Source: Pseudoalteromonas prydzensis (lineage in GTDB: Bacteria > Pseudomonadota > Gammaproteobacteria > Enterobacterales > Alteromonadaceae). Taken from it: a stretch of DNA of 64,000 nucleotides. The translations under genes were made by a program, and so were the position numbers. The stretch's first letter is position 1. Each line of letters begins with the position of its first letter. The stretch lies in NCBI RefSeq assembly GCF_001661495.1, contig NZ_BDDT01000004.1, positions 186,001-250,000 of the forward strand, written 5' to 3'. The notes beneath the pieces are model-generated. The model saw nothing but the letters and a program-made list of their open reading frames with translations, made no database searches and was not told the DNA's origin. Positions 1-11,800 of the stretch are shown in pieces.

Positions 1-580
1 GATTGGGGACTACTCGGTCATACACGTTCATTACAAACAAGGGCATCGCAATGGACAGCACGCCCAGTGCAATGGCTGAAATTATGACGTCTTTGTATAA
101 AGAACGACACTCTTTAATAACTCCCCAGAACCAACCATCTTTAGATAATTTTTGCAGCACTGGTGAGCGCGCATCAAAGGTGAACTCTGGGCGTGTATAA
201 ATAACAATGTCGGTCGGGTTTTTAGTTAGATCGGTAATATTTAATGTTACCGCTGAGTCACTGAGCTCAGGGTAAATAACCTCGACTGTTTGCGTAAGAG
301 GATCCAGCGCAGTTATTACACAGGCTTGATTATTCTCAAGTAATAAAATTGCAGGGAGTAAAGCTGTATTGATTTTGGTTAACTGTTTATTGACGACTTT
401 GGTTTTAAAGCCAATACGCTTCGCGGCTCTTGAAAAGCCCGAAGGGGTGAGGTTTCCTTGCTCAAGGGGTAGCCCATTAAGCAAGGTTTCACGAGAGAAT
501 TCACGGTCATGGTAGTGACATAAAATTGCTAAGCAATCTACTAATATACCACCATGACTGACTACATCATCTATTTCCAT
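1..580 (-). CDS. Type I secretion ABC transporter, LapB-like (partial, N-terminal 193 residues)
   Basis: Inner-membrane ATPase/permease of a type I secretion system; only the N-terminal part lies in the window and the gene continues past base 1. Reading the minus strand from ATG 578-580 (preceded by GGAAGCT) gives an N-terminal C39-like domain with VDCLAILCHYHD. At the place where an active C39 peptidase has its catalytic Cys this protein has a hydrophobic residue, so the domain is a degenerate, substrate-binding type, as in transporters of RTX/LapA adhesins. A first transmembrane helix then leads into the family motif FVMNVYDRVVP at the window edge. It lies 40 bp downstream of the TolC-like channel gene and is probably co-transcribed with it. 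The likely substrate is the giant adhesin encoded divergently. The ATP-binding domain cannot be seen here. Confidence 0.88.
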   Translation of the reverse strand, partial: MEIDDVVSHGGILVDCLAILCHYHDREFSRETLLNGLPLEQGNLTPSGFSRAAKRIGFKTKVVNKQLTKINTALLPAILLLENNQACVITALDPLTQTVEVIYPELSDSAVTLNITDLTKNPTDIVIYTRPEFTFDARSPVLQKLSKDGWFWGVIKECRSLYKDVIISAIALGVLSIAMPLFVMNVYDRVVPN

Positions 581-620
581 ATAGCTTCCAATATTACATA
601 TTGAGTTTTACTACTAAACG

Positions 621-2618
621 TTAGTAACTTGATGCTACAAAACTGTTTCCTGTATTAGTGTCTGTGATCACGGCTTCAATACGCCTGTTTGCAGCATTAG
701 CTCGTACGGATATTTCATTAATTCTTGGTTTATCTATGCCGTAACCAAGAGATTTAACCCTTTTTGGCAAAACACCGTATTGTTGAATTAATATTTCGGC
801 GACTGAGAATGCACGTTTTTCAGAGAGTTTTTTATTGTACAAAGCGGGCCCTTCTAACGACGCATGACCCTGTATTTCCACATTTTTAGATGGGTGAGAT
901 TTCAAAAAATCAGCAAGACGGGCAATCTCTTGTAAGTACTCAGGGCGCACTACACTGGAGTCAGCCGCAAATGGAATGCCGATTTCTACGTTACTGGTAT
1001 TACTGTTGTATTTAGTGCAGCCTTTTTCATCGATTTCGGTGAAAGCAGGGGTTGATGGACAATCATCCTGCTCGTTTGCAACACCGTCATTATCATCATC
1101 ACTAAATGTACTGCTTAGCGCGGGGGCATTAAGATAGCTTGGCATAGCAGTGACGCTCATATATGCGCTATCTTGTTGGGCCTTTTTTTGCAAAAACTCC
1201 TGACGGTTGATGGTGGCTGCTACGTCATATTTAGGACAAATAAATTCCGCATTGTGGGCAATTGGATCATCCGTTAATTCGGTGATTTTTGGAAATTTGT
1301 CAGAGGTTACATTTAAGGTTGGCAATAGTTTACCCATTTCCGCGAGCATCGCGAGTATTGCCCCTTGACGATCGTAAAGTGCTGCAGTGTATGAGCGGTT
1401 AGATTGGAATGATTCGTTTTCGGCATCGAGAACGTCTAATAACGTGCGTTGGCCAATATCAAATTGATCTTTGTAGGCTATTTTTACTTTGTCGGATGAG
1501 CGACGGTGTTGATCTAACGAAGGCAGTTTACTTTCAAGTACTTTTACATTGTTATAAGCAACTTGTAAGTTTTGACGGATCTCAATACATGATTGATCGC
1601 GTTGGTATTTTGCAATATTAACTTCTTGGTATGCTTGATCAAGATTGGCACTGTCTAAGCCACCATTATATAAGTTGTATCGAACATCAATACCCACTCT
1701 GGCTTCTGTTCTGGTTTCATTAAAACCAAGCTCATCGCGATCTTGTGTACCGTATCGAGCAGATAAATCGACTTTAGGATGAAAGGCCGCTTTCTGCGAT
1801 TGCGCGTTAGCTTGCTGAGCTTCAATGTTATATAAAGAGGCGTAAAAATTTGGGCTGTTTTTATAAGCAATATCAAGCGCTTGGTTAATTGAGATTGGAA
1901 TGCTGTCTTCACTTAATTTAGCTGCAACGGTACCTTGTTGCGGCAGCTCGCCAACAATCCGCAAATAACGTGCGCTTACATCGTGCAGGTTTGCATATTC
2001 TGTCATTACATTTGATTGAGCAAGTGATAAACGACCACTGATTTGCTCTAGATCGGCCGCTCTGGCAACACCTGCACCAACACTTTGTTCAATTTGTTGA
2101 TATACAGATTCATGTTCACGGAGGTTTTTTTGTGCCAGCTCTACTAAGGTGGTGAATTTTTGTACATCAAGGTAGGCAACACTTGCTTGTAAGGCTATTA
2201 GCTCAGCTTGTGAGAGCATTTCAAAGTAGCGAATAAGTTGAATTCGTTCAAATCGTTTAACGGTATTCGAGGTCTGAAATCCGTCATAAAGCATTTGGCT
2301 TAACGTAAGCTCCGCGGTGTTGCGGTTATATTCATCTTCAATACCGTAGTTGCGTTTTTCATAGCCTGCGCTGATTGATGCATCAACTGTAGGTTTATAA
2401 CCCGATTGCGCGGCATCAATACCATAAACCGATGCTTTGAAGGCGTGCCATGCTTGTTGAACCTCTGGGTTACTGGCAATTGCTTTATCAGCGACATAAG
2501 TTAAAGGCATGAGAGAAGTTTGTTCAGCATGAAGATGGGGGGTAAATCCATTTGTAGCTAAAACCAAACCAATTAGAAGTGTTACTCTATTACGGGTAAA
2601 GTTATTTTTCCTAGCCAT
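621..2618 (-). CDS. TolC-family type I secretion outer-membrane channel fused to an OmpA-like peptidoglycan-binding domain
   Basis: Predicted outer-membrane channel for adhesin export. Residues 1-31 form a signal peptide ending near LHA. About 35-460 is a TolC/LapE-type outer-membrane efflux region (SYTAALYDRQGAILAMLAEMG near its end). About 515-545 is an Asp-rich thrombospondin-3-like linker (DDDNDGVANEQDDCPST). About 553-655 is an OmpA C-terminal domain with YNKKLSEKRA. Ordinary TolC proteins are about 430-490 residues; the extra length here is the OmpA part. The usual peptidoglycan motif GHTD reads GHAS here (Ser587), while the Arg of the LSxxRA motif (Arg602) is kept, so diaminopimelate binding may be altered. 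It is first in the leftward pair with the LapB-like transporter and divergent from the adhesin across 231 bp. The channel role is well supported; the peptidoglycan anchoring is inference. Confidence 0.9.
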   Translation of the reverse strand: MARKNNFTRNRVTLLIGLVLATNGFTPHLHAEQTSLMPLTYVADKAIASNPEVQQAWHAFKASVYGIDAAQSGYKPTVDASISAGYEKRNYGIEDEYNRNTAELTLSQMLYDGFQTSNTVKRFERIQLIRYFEMLSQAELIALQASVAYLDVQKFTTLVELAQKNLREHESVYQQIEQSVGAGVARAADLEQISGRLSLAQSNVMTEYANLHDVSARYLRIVGELPQQGTVAAKLSEDSIPISINQALDIAYKNSPNFYASLYNIEAQQANAQSQKAAFHPKVDLSARYGTQDRDELGFNETRTEARVGIDVRYNLYNGGLDSANLDQAYQEVNIAKYQRDQSCIEIRQNLQVAYNNVKVLESKLPSLDQHRRSSDKVKIAYKDQFDIGQRTLLDVLDAENESFQSNRSYTAALYDRQGAILAMLAEMGKLLPTLNVTSDKFPKITELTDDPIAHNAEFICPKYDVAATINRQEFLQKKAQQDSAYMSVTAMPSYLNAPALSSTFSDDDNDGVANEQDDCPSTPAFTEIDEKGCTKYNSNTSNVEIGIPFAADSSVVRPEYLQEIARLADFLKSHPSKNVEIQGHASLEGPALYNKKLSEKRAFSVAEILIQQYGVLPKRVKSLGYGIDKPRINEISVRANAANRRIEAVITDTNTGNSFVASSY

Positions 2619-2849
2619 TTCGTCCTCTTAGATCCGAGTTGATGATCATTTAGATTAGTTTTAGACAAGGAAATTGATTAGCGCAAATAGAAGTTTTGCC
2701 TAGCATAAAAATTAATTTTCTCCAGTTATTTAAGCTTTTAATATTAATTTATTATTTTCATACCTGTACTTTAGTCCAGTGTTCTTTTGGCTGTGTTGTT
2801 CTAAATTTACTAATACAAAGGTTTAATTTCTAATGACGCAGGTAGCAAA

Positions 2850-5800
2850 ATGGACGCAAATCAATTACTAATCATAGATATTCAGGGCTCTGCTGGAATC
2901 GTTTTAGAAGATGGCTCAATTAAGGCATTATCACTTGGAGATACCATTACCGTTGGCGATATTGTGATAACCGCGGCTAATTCGTCATTATTAATTGATG
3001 TTAAGGGTATATCACTTGCTATCCCTGCTAATCAGCGAGTGCAAATTACGCCAGATTTAGTTGCTGAAACGACCCGAGATAGTTCTGAGACCACCATTTT
3101 TGATGACAGTATTGATGATGCAATTGCGAGTTTAAATCAGCCAGATTCGAATAATCCGACAGAAACCTCCCCATTAAATGATGATGTAAGTGATTTTTTA
3201 GAAGCCCTCGAAGGTGACGGCGATTTACTTGATAACTTGGAAGCTACAGCTGCTGGTGGTAATGCTACTGCAGGTTCTGGTGGGGGTAGCTCTTTTGTTG
3301 AATTAGCACGTATTGCTGAAGCTGTTGACCCAAACAGCCTTTCTTTTGATGATAGTTTTGAGGCGAACAATGATGGTATTTTCGCTGTTCGGGATACCAC
3401 GGATGGAGTGATCCCAGAGGCTGCACTTAGTGGCAGTATAGCGTTAGATGAGATTGGCCTAATTAATAATCCACAGCCGGTTATTTCAGGAACATCGACT
3501 AACTTAGCCGGGCAAACCGTATTAATCACCATCACTGATGCGTTGGATAATACACAAACTATAGAGGTAATAGTGCAACCCGATGGCACGTTTACCTCGC
3601 CAGCAATCGCTCCATTACCAGATGGCCCAATTGTAGTAGATGTAACTGTCATAGGCCCAGATGGTGAGCCAATTTCAGATACAATTACAGCAGATATAGA
3701 TACCACTGCGCCTATTTTAACTATTGATACGTTAGCTGATTCTGCTTCGCCTGTGGTAACAATTACAGGCTCTGTTGTGGGTTTAGATGCAGGCGATGAT
3801 GTGACGCTCACTGTGACTGATAGCGCAGGTCAAGTGCAAACATTTGTGACTCAGGTTGATCAACAAGGTAATTGGAGCATTTCAACTGCCGCATTAGCTG
3901 AGGGACCTTACAATGTACAAGCCAATACTGTTGATGATGCTGGTAATGAAGGCAATGCAGAAGCAACGGCGGTTATAGATTTAACAGCCCCTGTAATTAC
4001 GATTGATGCAATTGCTGATACTAATGATGTAACTCCGACATTAACCGGAACGGTAAATGGTGTAACAACAGGCACGCTTGTATCAATAATCGTGGTGGCG
4101 AGTAATGGTGCAACACAAACATTAACAGCAATAGTGACGGCCGACGGCAGCTGGTCTGCAGAAGTTACAGAGCCGCTCGTAGAAGGTGAGTTTACAGTAA
4201 CTGCAACCGTTGCAGATAGTGCCGGTAACTCTGCCAGTGATAGTGAAGTTGGTGTGGTAGATACCACCGCGCCAACTATCTCTATTAATGCTCTTGGCGA
4301 AAGCAACGATGCAACACCTACCATTAGTGGCACAGCGCTGGGTGTTGATGCGGGCACGACAGTAACTTTAGTGATCACCGACAGTAATGGTGCTCAACAA
4401 ACAATAACAGCGGTTACTGATGCGACTGGCAATTGGCAAGTTGACCCTAGTATTGCATTAGCAGAAGGGGATTACACCGTTACGGCAAGTGTTAGCGATG
4501 TGGCGGGTAATAACACGACCGCAACAGCAACGGGAATAATCGATTTAACCGCCCCCCTTATTAGTATTAATGCTATTGCAGATACAAACGATCAAACTCC
4601 GGATATTTCCGGTGTAACTCAAGGCTTACCAGCAGGCAGTAATGTTACCGTCACAGTGACGGACAGCAATGGTGCTATACAAGTATTTAATGTCACAACG
4701 GCAAGTGATGGTAGTTGGAGCATATTGGTAGTAAATGAGCTTGCACAAGGGCAGTTTAACGTTATTGCTCAAACTCAAGATGTGGCAGGCAACTCAGCGC
4801 AAGACAGCGCTATAGGCAATGTTGATACTACCGCGCCTTTAATTAATATTGACGCTTTTGCAGATAGTAATGACACAACTCCTGTCATTACGGGGACGGT
4901 ATCAGGCGTTGATGTCGGTAGTACGATCACCGTAACAGTGCTTGATAGTAATGGTGATCAGCAAATCCTAACTGCAGTTGTAAATGCAGATAACACTTGG
5001 CAAGTAGATGTTACCTCGGCTTTAGCTGAAGGGACATTTAATATTACAGCAACAGTAGTTGATAATGCAGGTAATCAAGCTAGTGATACAAGTGTTGGCT
5101 TAATTGATGTAACCGCTCCGCTGATCAGTTTAGATACATTAGCGAATTCGGCGGATGATACGCCAACAATTTCAGGCCAGGTTCAAGGTGTTGCCACTGG
5201 TACATTGGTGTCTATTGTTGTGGTTGATGCCAATGGTGCGCAACAAACATTCACAACACAAACTTTGATTGATGGCAGTTTTGCGGTTGAAGTGCCAAGC
5301 AGTTTAGCCCAAGGCCAATATTCGGTTGAAGCTACAGTTGTTGATACCGCTGGTAATCAAGCTTCAGATACTACCACAGGGCTGATAGATCTTAGTTTAT
5401 TATCAATCAGTATTAACCTCGTTGGTGAAACAAATGATACGACACCAGCGCTTACTGGTAGTACGTTAAATGCTGCTGTTGGCGATCAAGTCCAAGTTGT
5501 TATTACAGATATCAATGGGCAAACAGAAACATTATTAACTACGGTTGATGCCAATGGCAATTGGGCCGTTACACCATCACAGGATTTAGCCGAAGGTGAG
5601 TTTAGTGTTACGGCCGTAGTGACAGATAGCGTCGGTAATACAGCAAATGCAGCTATTACGGGTATTGTGGATATTACTGCACCGACGATATTAATAGATA
5701 CTGTGGGTGATATTAATGACAATACGCCAGTCATTTCAGGTAGTACTCAAGGTGCATCGTTAGGAAGTGTTGTTTCAATAGTCATCACTGACTCGCAAAA

Positions 5801-8800
5801 CAATAGTCAAACTTACATAGCTTCAACAGATGCCAATGGTAATTGGGCCTTTGATGTGACTACTCCTCTAGCTTCAGGTGAATTTACTATCACAGCATCT
5901 GTAACTGATGCTGCAGGTAACACAGGAACCGATACCGAGATAGGTAATTTTAACAATGCAAGCCCGATATTAACCTTAGATTTTGATCAATTAACCAGTG
6001 ATAACACACCATTAATCAGTGGTACTAGTGACACCGATGCAGGTAGTGTAGTTACTGTTTTAGTAACTGATAGCAACGGGAATTCGCAAACTTTATTAGC
6101 TGTTGTAGGGGCAGATGGTAGTTGGTCTATCAGTCCAGATAACGCATTATCGGAAGGTGGTTTTACTGTATCAGCAAGCGTTGCTGATACGTTTGGCAAT
6201 CAAAGTACGGTGTCTGATACTGGTGTAATTGATGTAACAGCACCGACTTTAACTATTGATAACTTAGGCACAGTGAATGACACGACACCTATTATCAGCG
6301 GTCAAACAAATGAGCCTGCGGGCAGCGTAGTAAACCTAGTTGTTAATGATGGTGTAAATTCACAAAACTTGACCGCGATAGTAAATGGGGATGGCAGTTG
6401 GTCAGTCGAAGTGCCTAATGCATTGCAAAACGGCACTATTGATGTTGTTGCGAACATCACTGATGCAGCCGGCAATCAAGCAACTGCTTCTAGTAGCTTT
6501 ATTTTAAATGATAATGCGCCAAGTATTAGTATTGATACGATTGATGATAGCAACGATGTTACACCTATGATCAGTGGCACATCCGATGCTCCCGACGGCG
6601 CAATCATTACCGTTACAATTACCGATAGCAATAATAATAGCCAAACTCTTACTACAACTGTCACCGCAGGCATATGGAGTGTTGAAGCGCAAAATACAGT
6701 TGCCGAAGGTGAATATACTGTTGATGCAAGCGTCACAGTGGATGGTCTAACAAGTGAGGCACAAGCAACAGGCATCATTGATACTCTTGCCCCAACCTTT
6801 GATATCGATCCTTTGGCAAATACCAACGACACGACTCCAACCATCACCGGTAGCAGTGATGAAATTGGTGGACTGGTGAGCATTACAGTCACAGATGCCA
6901 ATGGCGATATACAAAGCTTAACCGCCACTGTGCTTGCAGATGGCACCTGGTCGGTGGATGTCGCAACGCCGCTTGCAGAAGGCGCTTTTGTTGTTGATGC
7001 CAATGTCACCGATGCTGCCGGCAATACCGCGTCTGATACAGAAAATGGCGGGGTGATTGACACTCAAGCTCCGACTTTTGATATTGATGCGCTCTCTGCA
7101 ACCAACGATACCACGCCAACGATCACAGGTAGTAGTGATGAAATTGGTGGGCTGGTGAGTATTACGGTAACGGATGCCAATGGCGATATACAAAGTTTAA
7201 CGGCAACTGTGCTTGCAGATGGTACTTGGTCGGTTGATGTACCGACACCGCTTGCAGAAGGCGCTTTTGTTGTTGATGCTAGCGTCACCGATGCCGCAGG
7301 CAATACCGCCAGTGACACTGAAAACGGTGGGGTGATTGACACTCAAGCACCGACTTTTGATATTGATGGGCTCTCTGCAACCAACGATACCACCCCAACC
7401 ATCACAGGTAGCAGTGATGAAATTGGTGGGCTGGTGAGTATTACGGTAACGGATGCCAATGGCGATGTACAAACCTTAACCGCCACAGTATTGGCCGATG
7501 GCACTTGGTCGGTGGATATCGCAACGCCGCTTGCTGAGGGCGCTTTTGTTGTTGATGCTAGCGTCACCGATGCCGCAGGCAATACCGCCAGTGACACTGA
7601 AAACGGCGGGGTGATCGACACCCAAGCGCCGACTTTTGATATTGATTCTTTATCAGATACCAATGACACCACGCCAACCATCACTGGTAGCAGTGATGAA
7701 ATCGGTGGGCTGGTGAGCCTTACAGTCACAGATGCCAATGGCGATATACAAACCTTGACGGCAACTGTGCTTGCAGATGGTACTTGGTCGGTTGATGTAC
7801 CGACACCGCTTGCAGAAGGCGCATTCCAAGTGGATGGTAGCGTAACGGATGCGGCCGGTAATACCGCCAGCGACACTGAAAACGGCGGGGTGATTGACAC
7901 CCAAGCGCCGACCTTTGATATTGATCCGCTTGCTGCAACCAACGATACCACCCCAACCATCACAGGTAGCAGTGATGAAATTGGCGGGCTGGTGAGCCTT
8001 ACAGTCACCGATGCCAATGGCGATATACAAAGCTTAACCGTCACTGTGCTTGCAGATGGCACCTGGTCGGTGGATGTCGCAACGCCGCTTGCTGAGGGCG
8101 CTTTTGTTGTTGATGCCAGCGTCACCGATGAGGCCGGCAATACCGCCAGTGACACTGAAAACGGTGGGGTGATTGACACCCAAGCGCCGACTTTTGATAT
8201 TGATGGGCTTTCTGCAACCAACGATACCACCCCAACGATCACAGGTAGCAGTGATGAAATTGGCGGGCTGGTGAGCCTTACAGTCACAGATGCCAATGGC
8301 GATATACAAACCTTAACCGCCACTGTGCTTGCAGATGGTACTTGGTCGGTTGATGTACCGACACCGCTTGCAGAAGGCGCTTTTGTTGTTGATGCTAGCG
8401 TCACCGATGCCGCAGGCAATACCGCCAGTGACACTGAAAACGGCGGGGTGATTGACACCCAAGCGCCGACCTTTGATATTGATCCGCTTGCTGCAACCAA
8501 CGATACCACCCCAACGATCACAGGTAGCAGTGATGAAATTGGCGGGCTGGTGAGCCTTACAGTCACAGATGCCAATGGCGATATACAAACCTTGACGGCA
8601 ACTGTGCTTGCAGATGGTACTTGGTCGGTTGATGTACCGACACCGCTTGCAGAAGGCGCATTCCAAGTGGATGCCAGCGTAACGGATGCGGCCGGTAATT
8701 CCGCCAGCGACACAGAAAACGGCGGGGTGATCGACACCCAAGTGCCAACGGTTGATATTGATGCGCTTGTTGCAACCAACGACACCACGCCAACTATCAC

Positions 8801-11800
8801 AGGTAGCAGTGATGAAATCGGTGGGTTGGTGAGCATTACGGTAACCGATGCCAATGGAGATATACAAAGTTTAACGGCGACAGTACTTGCAGATGGCACC
8901 TGGTCGGTGGATGTTGTAACACCGCTTGCTGAAGGCGCATTCCAAGTGGATGCCAGCGTAACGGATGCGGCCGGTAATTCCGCCAGCGACACAGAAAACG
9001 GCGGGGTGATCGACACCCAAGTGCCAACGGTTGATATTGATCCGTTAGCAGATACCAACGATAACACCCCAACCATCACAGGTAGCAGTGATGAAATCGG
9101 TGGGCTGGTGAGTATCACAGTGACCGATGCAAACGGTGCCGTGCAAACGCTAACTGTAACGGTATTGGCAGATGGTACTTGGTCGGTGGATGTTGCAACA
9201 CCACTTGCAGAAGGCGCATTCCAAGTGGATGCCAGCGTAACGGATGCAGCAGGTAATACCGCCAGCGACACTGAAAACGGCGGGGTGATTGACACAATCA
9301 CGCCAAGCGTTACGATCGATGCACCGGCCTTGACCAACGACAACACGCCGCTGGTGACAGGCACATCAGACTTAGCGAACAGTGACATTGCGATTACCTT
9401 TACGGATGCCAATGGCAGCCATACAGTGACAGTGCAAACCAATGCTAGCGGTAATTGGAGTGCCGAGGCCACGCAACCGCTGATTGATGGTGCATACACA
9501 GTGACTGCCAATCTGAGCGATGCGGCAGGCAATACCGGCAGCGCCAGTGATAATGGCGTGGTGGATACCATCCCGCCAGAGCTTGCATTTACGCCCACCT
9601 TCCTATTAGGGCAGTTAGTGTCGCTCAGTGGTACCTCAGATTTACCAGCTGGAAGTACTGTTACTGTCACGCAAAACCTACTCGGTGGTGGGGTGGTAAA
9701 TTACACCGCGACCACCGACGCGGCAGGGAATTGGTCATTACTTGGCTTGACTATTCCATTGCTTACCCTGAGCTCAATAACCGCCAGTGCCAGTGATGAA
9801 GCAGGCAATGTACGCACCATCAACTCGACCGACTTTGATGGTACGCCACCGGCGCTCACCGTGAGCGTTGATACCTTGAGCAATGACAACACCCCTGAAA
9901 TTACTGGTACCAGCGATGCGGGTCAAGGCGCAGCAGTGACGGTGGTTGTGACCGATAAAGATGGCAACACTGAAACACTCACCGCCACCGTGGATGCCAA
10001 TGGCGATTGGGCCATTAGCCCGACAACGCCATTACCGGATGGCGCGTTCAGTGTTGATGTCAGTGTACGCGACAGTGTGGGTAACGAAACCACCGAGTCT
10101 GTTAGCGGCGTAATTGACACCATCGCGCCGACGCTTACCGTGCAAGGGGTGGGAGCTGGCAGTGATGTCACCCCAGTATTCAGTGGCACCAGCAATGAAA
10201 TCGGTGGCACAGTGACCTTAATTGTCACCGATGCTAACGGGGTTACACAAACCCTGAGCGCGACAGTGCAAAGCAATGGTCAATGGTCTGTGGAAGTACC
10301 AAATGGCTTGAGTGAAGGCGATTACAACGTGGATGCGACCATCACTGATGCGGCGGGGAATGACACCCAACTCGCCCTAACGGGCACAATTGATACCTCA
10401 GTGCCTGTTGTTATCGTCAACGATAATGGCCTGAGTAACGATGCAACCCCCACCATTACCGGCACCTCAACCGAGCCTGCGGGCACGCTTGTGAGTATCA
10501 GCATCGTGGATGTTAACGGCGATAGTTATGGGTTAAGTGCGCAAGTACAAGCCGATGGTTCATGGCAAGTAACTGCACCGAGCTTACCGGATGGCGCGTA
10601 CACTGTGACGGCCAGCATTACCGATGCCGCTGGCAACACCGGCAGCGACACCGGCACCGGCAGTGTGGACACCTTAGATCCGCTTATTAGTATCAACAGC
10701 CTCGGTGCGATTAATGATGACACGCCAACGCTCAGCGGTACCTCATCAGAGCCACAAGGAACGGTGATAAACCTCACTGTCACCGACAGTGGTGGGACAG
10801 TTACCACCCTCAGTGCCACGGTTGATAGCAATGGCGAGTGGACGGTCACAGCGCCAGTACTTGCTGATGATGACTATACGGTGGTTGCGAGCGTCACTGA
10901 TGCCGCAGGTAATAGCAACAGTGCCACCGATAACTTCACACTCAATACCTTAGCACCGAGTATCACCATCAATGCGATTGGTGAAACCAACGACACCACC
11001 CCGACCATTAACGGCACCAGTGATGCCGCGGATGGCAGTGTTGTCACTGTGGTGATAAATGATGGAATAAACCCTGCAGAGACCATTCAAACCACCGTAA
11101 CTGGCGGCACGTGGAGTGTCACGGCCAGCAGTGATTTAGCGGAGGGAGACTTTAGCGTCACCGCCACTGTTGAAGATGCAGTGGGTAATCAAGGCTCGGC
11201 CACAGTGACCGGGATCATTGATACCACCATGCCGGATATTGCGATTAACCCGCCAGCCGACACGAATGACACCACGCCTACCATCAGTGGCACGGCCAGT
11301 GCGCCACAGGGCAGCATAGTTACACTGGTATTTAATGATGCCGCAGGTAACACTCACACAGTCACCACGCAAATGACGCCATCAGGCACCTGGTCAGTGC
11401 CTGCGCTGGAAGCGTTAGCAGAAGGGACCTACACAGTCACCGCGAGTGTTTCAGATCAAGCCGGGAATCCAGCCAGTGCAAGTGTCACCGGGTTAATCGA
11501 TGTCACCGCACCAACAATCAGCGTTGACGCGTTAATGGACAGCAGTGATGTGACCCCGCTCATCAGCGGGCAAAGCAGCGGAGTGCCAGCAGGCACGCAA
11601 GTCAGTATTGAAATCATTGGCGCCAATGGCGCAGTACAAAGTGCGACAGCCACCACCGATGCCGCAGGCAATTGGTCAGTGGAGGCCAGTAACGCGCTCG
11701 TCGAAGGCGAGTACACAGTGAATGTCAGTGTGACAGACTCCGCAGGCAATACCGGCACTGATAGCGAAACCGGGGTGATAGACACCACCGCGCCAAGCGT

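Noticed and set aside
3..200. A 65-codon plus-strand frame at the left edge
   Set aside because: The minus strand here encodes the conserved N-terminus of a type I secretion transporter, including FVMNVYDRVVP; the plus-strand frame is its shadow.
2787..2816. Promoter of the giant adhesin (TTGGCT, 18 bases, TAATAC)
   Set aside because: Weak match in an AT-rich region where chance matches are common.
6789..9299. CRISPR-like regular repeats
   Set aside because: The unit is 279 bp, in frame, with no unique spacers; it encodes Ig domains.
7343..9670. A 775-codon open frame on the minus strand
   Set aside because: It is antisense to the tandem adhesin repeats and repeats itself with the same 93-codon period. 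It exists because the repeat lacks stops in that frame.
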